A stretch of DNA of 64,000 bases from Pedobacter sp. MC2016-14 (GCF_020991475.1 NZ_JAJMPA010000001.1:1984001-2048000), one strand, 5' to 3'; shown: positions 52,038-61,622, counted from the first letter of the stretch. Notes: generated from the letters alone by a model not told the origin. Translations and numbers: made by a program.

Positions 52038-53675
52038 ATGAAACATATTTTTATTTTAATCATGACCGGCGTTGCAGTACTCTGCGGTTCCTGCAAAAAA
52101 ATGCTGGAAGAAAAGCCTTACTCTATCCTGTCTACCGTAAATTTTTACAAGACTTCAGCGGATGCGGAACTTGCGCTTACCGGTGTCTATGATGTGCTCA
52201 ACACACCAAGTATTCAGGGGTTAGGAAATCAGGCACTCTGGGGAAGGGGTATGCACTACATGACCAATCTAGGTGTTGATGACCTCACGCAAGATGTCCG
52301 GTTTACCATTGGAGTGCCCGAACTGGTCCCATTTTACAATCACACTTATACAGGAGAAAACTTATTGATTTGGTATTCCTATTTTTCATTTTATGCAGGG
52401 ATTAACCGCGCTAATTTTATCATCGAGAAGGTGCCTGACATTAACATGAACGCAGTCAGAAAAGCACAGATCATTGCTGAAGCTCAATTTTTCCGTGGAA
52501 TGTTTTACATGTATCTCGGCTGGATGTGGGGCGGCGTGCCTCTGGTTATAGGAACAACTCCTGATATTTCCTCTCCCAGAGCTCCCCTGGAAAAGATTTT
52601 ACAGCAGGCTGAAGCTGATTTAAAGGCGGCATATGAGGTGCTTCCGCCTAGAAACTCCAGCCCTGGAAGGGTAAATAAATACACTGCTGCGGGCTTCCTT
52701 GCTAAGGTATACTTATACGAGGCATCATGTAAACAAAATAATGTGGGCCAATCGCTAAATTTTCCGTTGAATAGTTTTGACTGGGTGAATCAAAGTGAGG
52801 CTTATAATCAAGCTTTAAAATATGCCAAAGATGTTTACGACAATAGCGGTTATAAAATGATCAAGCCTTACGCCAATTTATTTCTTTCAGCAACTGAAGC
52901 TGCCGCAAGGGAAGAGAATATGATGATCGTACAGGCCGGTGCAGGTGGAAATCAGGAATATATTCTTTTCTCGCAGTTGTCCGGGCCAAGGGGTGATTAC
53001 AGAAAGAATGCCGGAACAAATGGTTTTCTGCGTCCGGTTAGGGAGTCTTATTCAAAATTTAACGCCAACGATGGTCGCATTTCCTCGTACAGTGGTTACT
53101 TGAGCACCACAACGAATTTTGTAACCATCAACAATAACAACTACTACGTTGCAGATGCTGTTTTATCTAACCTTAGTAACCTTTGTACAAACAAATGGCG
53201 GGAAGACGATCCCAACGCGCGGGCGGCACGTGGGGTGGTCGTTTGGGGCGGTGAGGCCGACTTTGCTATTTTACGTTTTGCGGATGTGGTGTTGATGTAC
53301 GCTGAAGCCCGCTTCCAAACGGGTGATGAAGCCGGGGCGAGAACCTTACTCCGGGAAGTTAGGTTAAGGGCTTGCAATGACGATGTTAATAAAGTAAATA
53401 CAATTACGACTGCCTATTTTAAAGCTAGTTTTATGGATGAGCTTATGGACGAGCGCTTGCGGGAATTGGCTGCTGAAGGATGGAGAAGATTTGATTTAAT
53501 AAGAACAGGCAGAATCGCATCCGTTATAAATTCACTGAGCACCAGTGTAATGTTTACCGGGCAGGAACCCGTATCCATTAAACAAAATTTCCAGCCTTAT
53601 AAAATTTGGTATCCTATTCCAAGCCGTGATTTGGCCACGAACACCAACCTTATTCCAAATCCAGAATATAGATAG
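52038..53675 (+). CDS. SusD-family glycan-binding lipoprotein, pectin-like locus
   Basis: This 545-residue surface lipoprotein has the lipobox VLCGSC (Cys at about residue 19). SusD features are the helices AQIIAEAQFFRGMFYMYLGW, the C-terminal DERLRELAAEGWRRFDLIRT, and the ending WYPIPSRDLATNTNLIPNPE. It pairs with the preceding SusC, 2 bases away. The GH92 gene begins 4 bases after its stop, so the whole segment to 60848 is probably one transcript. Confidence 0.95.
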   Translation: MKHIFILIMTGVAVLCGSCKKMLEEKPYSILSTVNFYKTSADAELALTGVYDVLNTPSIQGLGNQALWGRGMHYMTNLGVDDLTQDVRFTIGVPELVPFYNHTYTGENLLIWYSYFSFYAGINRANFIIEKVPDINMNAVRKAQIIAEAQFFRGMFYMYLGWMWGGVPLVIGTTPDISSPRAPLEKILQQAEADLKAAYEVLPPRNSSPGRVNKYTAAGFLAKVYLYEASCKQNNVGQSLNFPLNSFDWVNQSEAYNQALKYAKDVYDNSGYKMIKPYANLFLSATEAAAREENMMIVQAGAGGNQEYILFSQLSGPRGDYRKNAGTNGFLRPVRESYSKFNANDGRISSYSGYLSTTTNFVTINNNNYYVADAVLSNLSNLCTNKWREDDPNARAARGVVVWGGEADFAILRFADVVLMYAEARFQTGDEAGARTLLREVRLRACNDDVNKVNTITTAYFKASFMDELMDERLRELAAEGWRRFDLIRTGRIASVINSLSTSVMFTGQEPVSIKQNFQPYKIWYPIPSRDLATNTNLIPNPEYR

Positions 53676-53679
53676 TGCA

Positions 53680-55878
53680 ATGAATTTAAGAAAGCATTTG
53701 TTTTGGATTATATTCTTTGGGCAGACGAGTTTATTCACGTATGCCCAAAGGATGGAGAAAGTAAAATACGTCAATCCTTTTATCGGCACAGCGGGTACTG
53801 GACATACGTTCCCTGGTGCCACTCTTCCGGGTGGCATGGTACAGTTAAGTCCGGAAACGGGTTATGCCGGCTGGAAATATTGCGCTGGATACCGTTACGA
53901 AGACAAGTCTATATTGGGCTTCTCACACACGCACTTAAGTGGTACCGGAGCCTTAGATCTGGGTGATATATTATTGATGCCATTCACTGGGGAAGTTTCT
54001 CCTAAGGAGGATTACAAAAGTGAGTTTTCACATGCAGATGAACAGGCAAGTCCTGGTTATTATTCGGTACGCTTAAAAAGCTTTGATGTGAATGCCGAAC
54101 TCACCGCTTCAGCTCATGTAGGTATGCACCGGTATACTTATCCTGCCCGGCAAAGCGGACATCTTTTGCTTGATTTGCGTCATGGTTTGGTGGGAGAAAG
54201 TCCCGGACGTTTAGAAAGCCATGTGATAGAAAGTAACTTTAAACGTGAAGATCGACAAACGCTTTCTGGCTACACCATAACCAAGGGTTGGGCGGGCAGG
54301 AAACACGTCTATTTTGTATTGCAATTAAACCAGCCATTTACCAGTTATACCTGGATTTCTGACTCTACTGCAAATCGCAACCAGCGGGTCGTTTTTAATT
54401 TCAAATCACTTAAAGATTCGCAATTGCTGGTTAAAGTGGGTATCTCCTCTGTAAGTATAGAAAATGCAAGGGCCAACCTCAATGCCGAAATCGACCATTG
54501 GAATTTCGATAAGGTACGTAGGTCAGCTGAACAAAGCTGGGAACGGGAACTGTCGAGTATAGATATTGATGGCACGAAGCAGCAGAAGGAGATCTTTTAT
54601 ACAGCACTGTACCATGCCCTCATTGCACCTAATAACATTGCAGATGTGAACGGTCAATACAGAGGTGAGGATAATAAGGTGTATCAGTCTGCCAACAAAA
54701 CTTATTATTCCACACTATCCTTATGGGATACTTTTCGGGCACTCAATCCTTTGTATACCATTCTTTATCCAGCGAAAACCAATGCCATTGTGGCCAGCAT
54801 GATAGACCACTACAACGTAGCAGGATATTTGCCCATCTGGACATTGTGGGGGCATGAAAATCATTGCATGATTGGCAATCATGCCATTCCTATAATCGCA
54901 GATGCATACCTGAAAGGGATAAGGAACTATGATACAGGAAAAGCATATGAAGCCATGTTTAACAGCTTAACCGTAAATCACAAGAATTCAGACTGGAGCC
55001 TTTATACAAAGTACGGCTATCTGCCTTCTGATCTTTTTAAAGTTGAGTCTGTTTCTACAACGCTTGAAAATGGGATCGACGATTGGAGTTTGGCCCAAGT
55101 GGCAAAGGCAATGAACAAGCAGGCCGATTTTGTAACCTTTTCCAAGCGTTCTGGATTTTACAAAAACCTCTTTGATCCCTCCACTGGACTCATGCGTGGA
55201 AAGAATAGCAATGGTAAATGGGTTGTGCCCTTTGATCCACTTAAAATTTCTCATGCTTCAACGTCTGGTGGTGATTACACGGAAGGTAATGCTTGGCAAT
55301 ATAGCTGGCACGTGATGCAGGATCCCGATGGACTTATCAAATTGATGGGTGGAAAAAGAAAGTTTGTGAACAAATTGGACAGCCTTTTTACGCTTGAATC
55401 CAAAGTGTACGGAGATGGGGCAACTGCAGATATTACGGGTTTGATCGGGCAGTATGTGCAGGGTAACGAGCCTAGTCATCATGTAGCCTATTTGTATACA
55501 CTTGCAGGCGAACCATATAAAGCCCAAAAGAGAATAAATGGTATTGTTAATACGCTATACAGCAATGCTCCAGATGGCTTAAGTGGAAATGACGATTGCG
55601 GACAAATGAGTGCATGGTATATTTTCAGTACGCTGGGTTTTTATCCTGTTAATCCGGCTTCAGGACAGTATGTGTTCGGTGTGCCTGCATTTAAAAAAGT
55701 GGTTTTAAAAGTGGGTGATAAAAAGTTTATTATCAAAGCTGAAAATCTTGGGGATCACAACCCATATATCTTGGAAACCAGGCTTAATGGCAAGCCTTAC
55801 AAACTACCATGGCTCAAACATACGGATTTATTAGAGGGTGGAGAACTCACATTTAAAATGGGCGACACAAGGCAATAG
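53680..55878 (+). CDS. GH92 family alpha-mannosidase-like enzyme
   Basis: This 732-residue exported glycoside hydrolase of family 92 (calcium-dependent, inverting exo-alpha-mannosidases) starts at ATG 53680, 4 bases after SusD; an in-frame ATG at 53626 lies inside SusD. The signal peptide ends near residue 22 (LFTYAQ). Family motifs are VNPFIGTAGTGHTFPGATLP near the N-terminus, FSHTHLSGTGALDLGD, LSLWDTFRALNPL, NEPSHHVAYLYTLAG and SGNDDCGQMSAWYIFSTLGF near the C-terminus; the last holds the usual base aspartate. Most GH92 enzymes act on alpha-mannosides of yeast or N-glycans, so its place beside pectin enzymes is unexpected. A different alpha-linked sugar is possible. Confidence 0.94.
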   Translation: MNLRKHLFWIIFFGQTSLFTYAQRMEKVKYVNPFIGTAGTGHTFPGATLPGGMVQLSPETGYAGWKYCAGYRYEDKSILGFSHTHLSGTGALDLGDILLMPFTGEVSPKEDYKSEFSHADEQASPGYYSVRLKSFDVNAELTASAHVGMHRYTYPARQSGHLLLDLRHGLVGESPGRLESHVIESNFKREDRQTLSGYTITKGWAGRKHVYFVLQLNQPFTSYTWISDSTANRNQRVVFNFKSLKDSQLLVKVGISSVSIENARANLNAEIDHWNFDKVRRSAEQSWERELSSIDIDGTKQQKEIFYTALYHALIAPNNIADVNGQYRGEDNKVYQSANKTYYSTLSLWDTFRALNPLYTILYPAKTNAIVASMIDHYNVAGYLPIWTLWGHENHCMIGNHAIPIIADAYLKGIRNYDTGKAYEAMFNSLTVNHKNSDWSLYTKYGYLPSDLFKVESVSTTLENGIDDWSLAQVAKAMNKQADFVTFSKRSGFYKNLFDPSTGLMRGKNSNGKWVVPFDPLKISHASTSGGDYTEGNAWQYSWHVMQDPDGLIKLMGGKRKFVNKLDSLFTLESKVYGDGATADITGLIGQYVQGNEPSHHVAYLYTLAGEPYKAQKRINGIVNTLYSNAPDGLSGNDDCGQMSAWYIFSTLGFYPVNPASGQYVFGVPAFKKVVLKVGDKKFIIKAENLGDHNPYILETRLNGKPYKLPWLKHTDLLEGGELTFKMGDTRQ

Positions 55879-55910
55879 AATAAATAAAGCTTACGCAAAA
55901 CAAAAAAATT

Positions 55911-56618
55911 ATGACAAATATTTTAAAAGTGGTTATGGCTACCAGTTGCTTAGCCGTACTTACTTCGTTTTTAATCGAAAAACCAAAAAAACTTTTTCTT
56001 TTGGGCGATAGCATCTCCTTGCAATACGGACGTGACTTGCAAGCATTTCTTAAAGATAGATATGTAATTGAGCGAAAAACGGGTGATTCAATAGCGTTTA
56101 CTAACCTCGATATCCCGGTGGGATCAAATGGAGGCGACTCTCGTATGGTATTAAAATACCTGCGTATGCAAGTGGATGATCCGGCATTTAAACCTGATCT
56201 ATTTATGCTCAATTGTGGCCTACATGACGTTAAACGCGATCCGAAAACGAGCAAGATTGCTGTTGAAGAAACCGACTACCGTAAAAATCTGGAACAGATT
56301 TATACACTCGTCTCACAAAAAAAAATTCCAATGATCTGGATCAGAACTACTGGAATCATTGATTCTATTCATCGTAAAAATAAGGGTTTTGGAAGATTTA
56401 TTAAAGATATAAATCGATATAATGAAATTGCCGATGAGGTTTTCAGCGCACACCACATACCTGAAATTGACCTTTATTCTTTTACCGAAATGCAAGGTAT
56501 CAATCGCTTTGTTGACCATGCACACTACACACCCGAGGTACGGAAACTACAGGCCGCATATATAGCCGGCTTCTTGAATTTATGGAGCCAGAATAAGTTG
56601 CAAACAAACAAAAAATAA
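55911..56618 (+). CDS. SGNH/GDSL-family hydrolase (probable carbohydrate esterase)
   Basis: This 235-residue SGNH-fold hydrolase has a hydrophobic N-terminal segment (about 5-22) that may be a signal peptide or anchor. Block I is LFLLGDSISLQYG with Ser34 as predicted nucleophile. A Gly in the SNGGDSRM region and Asn101 in NCGLHDVKRD correspond to the oxyanion blocks. Asp202 and His205 in FVDHAHYTPE complete the triad. Together with the CE12 gene two positions downstream it suggests removal of acetyl or other esters from the polysaccharide. The exact ester is unknown. GH97 starts 4 bases after its stop. Confidence 0.87.
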   Translation: MTNILKVVMATSCLAVLTSFLIEKPKKLFLLGDSISLQYGRDLQAFLKDRYVIERKTGDSIAFTNLDIPVGSNGGDSRMVLKYLRMQVDDPAFKPDLFMLNCGLHDVKRDPKTSKIAVEETDYRKNLEQIYTLVSQKKIPMIWIRTTGIIDSIHRKNKGFGRFIKDINRYNEIADEVFSAHHIPEIDLYSFTEMQGINRFVDHAHYTPEVRKLQAAYIAGFLNLWSQNKLQTNKK

Positions 56619-56622
56619 GCTA

Positions 56623-58611
56623 ATGAAAACCATTAAGATGATATTTGGGATGTTGATCGCAACCCTTTGCACTACGCAGGCGTTAGGCCAGGTTGCAAAG
56701 AATTATGTGTTCACATCTCCCGACAAAAAAATAACAGTAACAGTAAGCGCAGGTAAGGAGCTTCAATGGTCGGTTGATCATGCGGGGACGGTTGTCATAC
56801 TTCCCTCTACAGTGTCCCTGCAACTGCAAAATCAGGTTTTGGGAAGTGATGTAAAAGTAACCAAAGCTAGTCAGCAGGAAGTTAACCATATTATCAAAAC
56901 CAACCTTTATAAAAAGGCCGAGGTTAAAGACCAATATCACGAACTTTTACTGGATTGCAAGGGTGGTTACCAGGTACAATTCCGTGCTTACAACCAAGGC
57001 GTGGCCTACCGTTTTTTGTTAAATACAAAAGATTCGGTAACCATACTGTCTGAGCAGTCTTCGTATGTTTTTGCAGAAAATCGTACAGGTTATCTGCCTT
57101 TTATCGATCCAAAGCGCAGTGCAGGTGATAAATACCAAACTTCATTCGAAAATACCTACACGTATTTGCCGCTTGCAAATACGGTAAAAGATTCGTTGGC
57201 GTTTCTACCAGTACTAATTGAACTTGCAGATGGTAAAAAAGCTGTAATTACCGAAGCAGACCTTGAGGATTATCCGGGCATGTATCTTAAAAGAGGAAGT
57301 TCGCCCCAATCATTAACTTCAGAGTTGGCACCCTACCCTAAAACAGAGAAACGAGGAGGTTATAACAATGTACAGTCTGTAGTTACCGGGCGGGAAAATT
57401 ATATTGCCAAAACAAGCGGTAAACGCCCTTTACCCTGGCGAGTGATAGCGGTTAGCAAACAAGACAAGGATTTGCTGGATAACGATTTGGTGTACAACTT
57501 AGCTGCACCATCAAGAGTATCGGATGAGTCATGGATCAAGCCTGGTAAAGTTGCCTGGGACTGGTGGAACGACTGGAATATTTCCAAGGTTGATTTTAGA
57601 GCGGGCATCAATACCACGACTTACAAATATTACATCGACTTTGCGGCGGCCAATAAGCTGGAATACATTATGCTCGACGAGGGATGGTCTGAAAAGGCGG
57701 ATATTATGAAGGTTATTCCCGATCTCAACCTAAAGGAGATTATTGACTATGGCCGGAAAAAGAATGTTGGGGTTTGGCTGTGGGCAGGTATGTACACGCT
57801 AAACGAAAAAATGAAGGAAGCTTACGAACATTACAGCAAAATGGGGGTGAAAGGCTTCAAAATAGATTTCATTAACCGCGACGATCAGAAAATGGTTAAC
57901 TTTTATTATAAGGCAGCAAGAATGGCTGCTGAAAGGAAATTACTGGTTGATTTTCATGGCGCCTACAAGCCAACAGGGCTTATGCGTACTTATCCTAACA
58001 TTCTAAATTTTGAGGGTGTATTTGGAATAGAAAGCTTTAAAGCGCTACGTAAGGAAGTTGACTTTCCTGGTTATGAAACCCTTGTTCCCTATATCCGAAT
58101 GCTGGCGGGTCCCTTAGATCACACCCCTGGGGCTATGCGTAACGCAACCAAAAAGCAATACTTCACCGTGAACAGTATGCCAATGAGCCAGGGTACAAGG
58201 TGTCATCAAATAGCTTTGTACGTTACCTATGAGGCACCATTGAACATGTTGTCTGATAATCCTACAGTCTACATGAAAGAGCAGGAGACTACAGATTTTA
58301 TTGCATCGGTACCAACCGTGTTTGATGCAACTGTTGCACTAGACGGTAAAGTTGGAGAATACACTGTTTTGGCACGCCGTAAGGGTAATACTTGGTTTGT
58401 TGCCGCGCTGAACAATTGGAATGCAAGGGACATTGAAGTTGATTTATCGGCGCTAGGGAAAATCCCTTCAGGCGCTGTGATCATGCAGGACGGAATAAAC
58501 GCCGACCGTGATGCTACCGACTACAAGAAACTTACCCTTAAAATTCCAGCCAACAATAAACTTAAAATACATATGGCACCTGGCGGTGGCTGGGCTGCAA
58601 GATTAAACTAA
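56623..58611 (+). CDS. GH97 retaining alpha-galactosidase
   Basis: This 662-residue exported enzyme has a signal peptide ending near residue 22 (QALGQ). An N-terminal beta-sandwich (about 25-290), a barrel (about 300-560) and a short C-terminal beta domain match GH97. The barrel contains KVAWDWWNDWNI, LEYIMLDEGW, and Asp415 in GFKIDFINRDDQ at the place of the nucleophile of retaining GH97 enzymes. Glu470 in NFEGVFGIE is the likely acid/base. Length and both positions coincide with what I recall of Bacteroides BtGal97a, an alpha-galactosidase, and differ from inverting SusB-type alpha-glucosidases, which lack this Asp. It probably removes alpha-galactosyl decorations in the periplasm. Confidence 0.9.
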   Translation: MKTIKMIFGMLIATLCTTQALGQVAKNYVFTSPDKKITVTVSAGKELQWSVDHAGTVVILPSTVSLQLQNQVLGSDVKVTKASQQEVNHIIKTNLYKKAEVKDQYHELLLDCKGGYQVQFRAYNQGVAYRFLLNTKDSVTILSEQSSYVFAENRTGYLPFIDPKRSAGDKYQTSFENTYTYLPLANTVKDSLAFLPVLIELADGKKAVITEADLEDYPGMYLKRGSSPQSLTSELAPYPKTEKRGGYNNVQSVVTGRENYIAKTSGKRPLPWRVIAVSKQDKDLLDNDLVYNLAAPSRVSDESWIKPGKVAWDWWNDWNISKVDFRAGINTTTYKYYIDFAAANKLEYIMLDEGWSEKADIMKVIPDLNLKEIIDYGRKKNVGVWLWAGMYTLNEKMKEAYEHYSKMGVKGFKIDFINRDDQKMVNFYYKAARMAAERKLLVDFHGAYKPTGLMRTYPNILNFEGVFGIESFKALRKEVDFPGYETLVPYIRMLAGPLDHTPGAMRNATKKQYFTVNSMPMSQGTRCHQIALYVTYEAPLNMLSDNPTVYMKEQETTDFIASVPTVFDATVALDGKVGEYTVLARRKGNTWFVAALNNWNARDIEVDLSALGKIPSGAVIMQDGINADRDATDYKKLTLKIPANNKLKIHMAPGGGWAARLN

Positions 58612-58647
58612 TTCATTTACTAAAAACAATTTTAAAACCAAATTATA

Positions 58648-59433
58648 ATGAAAAAGCTAAATACAATATCATACACTATTGCAGTGTTACTGTCCATTAC
58701 TCTTTTGTCCTTCATTAAAAAAGACAAGCCAACTGTCTACTTGATTGGCGATTCAACGGTAAGCGGGGGCTGGGGCAAATTCCTGTATCAGCATTTTGAT
58801 ACCACTAAAGTCAGCATCCAAAACCGGGCAGTATCGGGTACCAGCAGTCGCACCTATTACACCGGTGTTGTACATGATAAAAGCCTGGCAAAAAATGGCA
58901 TGTGGAAAGGCGTATTAAATGACTTGAAGCCTGGCGACTACGTGATGGTTCAGTTTGGCCACAATGATGACAGCCCGGTGATTGATACGCTGCGTGCCCG
59001 CGGAAGCCGGCCCGGAACTGGAGAGGACTCAATTGTTGTGAAGAATCATTTCACTGGTCTTAACGAAACGGTCCACACTTATGGCTGGTACCTCCGTAAA
59101 TTTGTGAGTGAAGCGAAGAAAAAAAACGCATTCGTGATCATCTGTTCTCCAATACCAAAAGATAAATGGAAAGATAATAAAGTAATGAGGGTTAACGAGC
59201 TTTACGGTAAGTGGAGTGCGGAAGCGGCAGCTAGCTCAAAAGCATTTTTCATTAACCTTAACGATGTAATTGCAGATATTTATGACAAGGAAGGCGAGCA
59301 ACATGTATCTAAGAATTACTTTACGCCGGATCATGTGCATCCCAATACTGCGGGATCCATGCTTACCGCCAAGGCCTTGGCAGAGCAAGTAAAGCTTTTG
59401 CCAAATTCAACACTTCGCAATTATGTTAAATAA
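58648..59433 (+). CDS. Rhamnogalacturonan acetylesterase (CE12, SGNH fold)
   Basis: This 261-residue esterase is predicted to remove acetyl groups from rhamnogalacturonan or related pectin. The hydrophobic N-terminus (about 8-23) is a likely signal or anchor. Motifs are VYLIGDSTVSGGWG with Ser36, RAVSGTSSRTY with the oxyanion Gly, VQFGHNDDSP with Asn106, and TPDHVHPNTAG with Asp228 and His231. The order and wording match CE12 members such as RhgT-type enzymes. It is 36 bases downstream of GH97 and 23 bases upstream of GH28, so deacetylation and backbone cleavage are encoded side by side. Confidence 0.92.
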   Translation: MKKLNTISYTIAVLLSITLLSFIKKDKPTVYLIGDSTVSGGWGKFLYQHFDTTKVSIQNRAVSGTSSRTYYTGVVHDKSLAKNGMWKGVLNDLKPGDYVMVQFGHNDDSPVIDTLRARGSRPGTGEDSIVVKNHFTGLNETVHTYGWYLRKFVSEAKKKNAFVIICSPIPKDKWKDNKVMRVNELYGKWSAEAAASSKAFFINLNDVIADIYDKEGEQHVSKNYFTPDHVHPNTAGSMLTAKALAEQVKLLPNSTLRNYVK

Positions 59434-59456
59434 GCATATTCAAACCCAAAATAGTT

Positions 59457-60848
59457 ATGAAATATAGTATTAAAAAAGGCTTTTTGATGTTGTTCCTTAC
59501 AAGCTGCAGCATGCTTGCAAGCGCCAAGGATTTCATCATTACTGATTATGGAGCTAAAGGTGATGGTAAAACTAATAATACCAAAGCGATACAGAGAGCC
59601 ATAGATGAATGTGCATCTAAAGGTGGCGGCAAGGTGGTTGTGCCGGCTGGAAGATATGCGTCTTACATGGTTATGTTAAAGAGCAATGTAAACCTTTATT
59701 TAGAGGCAGGTGCAACTGTTGAGGCAATTGCTGATGGAACAAAGTATGTTAGCCTGGTCTTAATTGACCAGGCAGAAAACGTTTCAGTTACCGGTCATGG
59801 TACCCTTTTTGGCAACGGTGGTAATTTTAGCATTAAGGAAGAAGCGCCAGACCGGCCTTTTATTGTTTACGTCAAGAATAGTAAAAGTATATTGGTTGAA
59901 GGTGTAAAACTGCTTCATTCAGCGGCATGGACTTTGCGTCTGTTTGGAAGCGAGCACGTGATTGTGAGGGGGGTATCTATTTATTCTCATGCAAACTTCA
60001 ATAATGATGGTATTGATATTGATAGTAAAGACGTGGTCATTACAGGTTGTATTATTGACTCTGGTGATGACGCAATCTGTTTAAAAAGCGATGATCCGAA
60101 ACGTATTACCGAAAATATTACCATTACCAATTGCATAGCGTCCTCTAATTGCAATCTCATTAAAATGGGAACGGGCTCACTCGGTGGCTTCAAAAACATT
60201 TCCATCAGTAATTGTGTGTTGCGTAGGGCAACCGAGTCTCCCTTTCATAAGTGGGCGGAAAAGCCATATCATTTTATGACCGAGCAGATAACCGGGATCT
60301 CTGGGATAGCCCTTGAGATTGTGGATGGGGGTGTTCTTGATCAGGTAACCATCTCAAATATTAGTATGACTGGTGTGCAAACGCCCATCTTCATGCGATT
60401 AGGTAGCCGCAAAAATCCGACAGGCAGTTTCAAGAATGTAATTATCAATAACATTATTGCGACCTATCACAGCCGTATGTCGAGCATTATTTCTGGCGTT
60501 CCGGGCTTTAACATTGAGAACGTAACCCTGCGCGATATTGTACTGAACAGCCCCGGCGGGGGAACTCGTGAAGATGCAGAGCGCAAGGTGCCTGAGAATG
60601 AAAAGGACTATCCTGAAAATCGCATATTTGGCTGGAGCATACCTGCTTCAGGTTTATATGTGAGGCATGCTAAAAACCTAATCATAGATAATTTTCAGGT
60701 TAAACTGGCTACCGCAGATGCCAGGCCGGCCTTGTACCTGGACGATGTACATCAGTTAAAGGCAACGAATGTTAAAGTAGATGGTGAATTTATCACAGGA
60801 AACGATGTTCGTATGATCAACTCAGATCGTTGTCTGGTTAATCCTTAG
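59457..60848 (+). CDS. GH28 family polygalacturonase-like enzyme
   Basis: This 463-residue right-handed beta-helix glycoside hydrolase has a signal peptide ending near residue 23 (MLASA). The family entry DYGAKGDGKTNNTKAIQRAI is clear. The catalytic aspartates are Asp184 in NNDGIDIDS and Asp204/Asp205 in SGDDAICLKS. The usual GHG-SIGS box is not present in that form: the same place reads LIKMGTGSLGGFKNI, a variant I associate with exo-acting or rhamnogalacturonan-type members. It is the last gene of the locus, and a bidirectional terminator follows 35 bases later. Backbone galacturonan or rhamnogalacturonan is the likely target; the exact linkage is uncertain. Confidence 0.9.
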   Translation: MKYSIKKGFLMLFLTSCSMLASAKDFIITDYGAKGDGKTNNTKAIQRAIDECASKGGGKVVVPAGRYASYMVMLKSNVNLYLEAGATVEAIADGTKYVSLVLIDQAENVSVTGHGTLFGNGGNFSIKEEAPDRPFIVYVKNSKSILVEGVKLLHSAAWTLRLFGSEHVIVRGVSIYSHANFNNDGIDIDSKDVVITGCIIDSGDDAICLKSDDPKRITENITITNCIASSNCNLIKMGTGSLGGFKNISISNCVLRRATESPFHKWAEKPYHFMTEQITGISGIALEIVDGGVLDQVTISNISMTGVQTPIFMRLGSRKNPTGSFKNVIINNIIATYHSRMSSIISGVPGFNIENVTLRDIVLNSPGGGTREDAERKVPENEKDYPENRIFGWSIPASGLYVRHAKNLIIDNFQVKLATADARPALYLDDVHQLKATNVKVDGEFITGNDVRMINSDRCLVNP

Positions 60849-60883
60849 TTTCTGGATAAAGCCATAAATTATTTTAAATTACC

Positions 60884-60928
60884 AAAAAAGGCTGAATCTT
60901 CATTTAACATGATTTTTCGGCCTTTTTT
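60884..60928. terminator. Bidirectional terminator between the GH28 gene and purN
   Basis: AAAAAAGGCTGAA (60884-60896) faces TTCGGCCTTTTTT (60916-60928). The core is A-rich on one side and T-rich on the other, with one G-U, so it can stop transcription from both the GH28 and purN sides. Confidence 0.82.
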
Positions 60929-60938
60929 CACACTTATT

Positions 60939-61043
60939 TTAGTTTTCGTCTTTGGCAAAGCTCCAAATATTATTATACATGGCCTCATCGTAGTCGGATA
61001 AAATTTTACAGAGAATTAAATAAAATTTTGAACCCTGCTGTTC
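60939..61043 (-). other. Open frame continuing past the purN TAG stop
   Basis: Reading on in the purN frame beyond its TAG (61044-61046), 34 sense codons with protein-like content follow, ending with TAA at 60939-60941. Fragments are KFYLILCKILSDYDE and MYNNIWSFAKDEN. The TAA lies 11 bases before the terminator. It could be the relic of a small gene, a readthrough extension, or chance; the last 13 codons also form an ATG-initiated mini-ORF. Confidence 0.25.
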
Positions 61044-61622
61044 CTACTTTTTAAGCTTCTTTACTACGGATTCAATCACCTTTGGAAACTGGGTATGCTC
61101 CAGGTTCTGGCCTTTAAATTTAACCATTTCAAGGTTGTCGTCTTTTTCTATACGGTACCTGCCCTGGTAAATGTATTCGCCCTCGTCATAATTTTCATTT
61201 ACATAATGGATGGTAATTCCTCCTTCAGTTTCACCTGCAGCAATCACTGCATTGTGTACATGGTCGCCATACATGCCTTTACCTCCGTATTTAGGCAACA
61301 GTGCTGGATGGATGTTGATGATGCGGCCGGGATATTTCTGGATTAAGGTTTTAGGGACAAGCCATAAAAAGCCAGCCAATACAATGAGGTCGATGTCCAG
61401 TCGTTCCAGTAGATTGATGATCTCTTCTGATCTGTAAAATTCATCCCTGTTAAAAACATGGGTAGGGATTTCAAAATTGTCTGCACGCTGTAATACGTAA
61501 GCATCCGGATTGTTGGTTAGTACGAGGACAATTTCAGCATCATCACTGCGCTTAAAATGTTCCATTAACTTTTGGGCATTGGAGCCCGAACCCGAGGCGA
61601 AAATTGCTATGCGTGTTTTCAT
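61044..61622 (-). CDS. purN: Phosphoribosylglycinamide formyltransferase
   Basis: This 192-residue enzyme transfers a formyl group from 10-formyl-THF to GAR in purine synthesis. Motifs are FASGSGSNAQKLMEHF near residue 8, LAGFLWLVPKTLI, INIHPALLPKYGGKGMYGDH with the active-site Asn/His region, and EGGITIHYVNENYDEGEYI with the catalytic Asp. A -7-like box TACTTTTG at 61628-61635 ends only 5 bases before the ATG, so the mRNA may have almost no leader. It stands apart from purH (44769-46295). It ends in TAG, beyond which the frame stays open. Confidence 0.96.
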   Translation of the reverse strand: MKTRIAIFASGSGSNAQKLMEHFKRSDDAEIVLVLTNNPDAYVLQRADNFEIPTHVFNRDEFYRSEEIINLLERLDIDLIVLAGFLWLVPKTLIQKYPGRIINIHPALLPKYGGKGMYGDHVHNAVIAAGETEGGITIHYVNENYDEGEYIYQGRYRIEKDDNLEMVKFKGQNLEHTQFPKVIESVVKKLKK

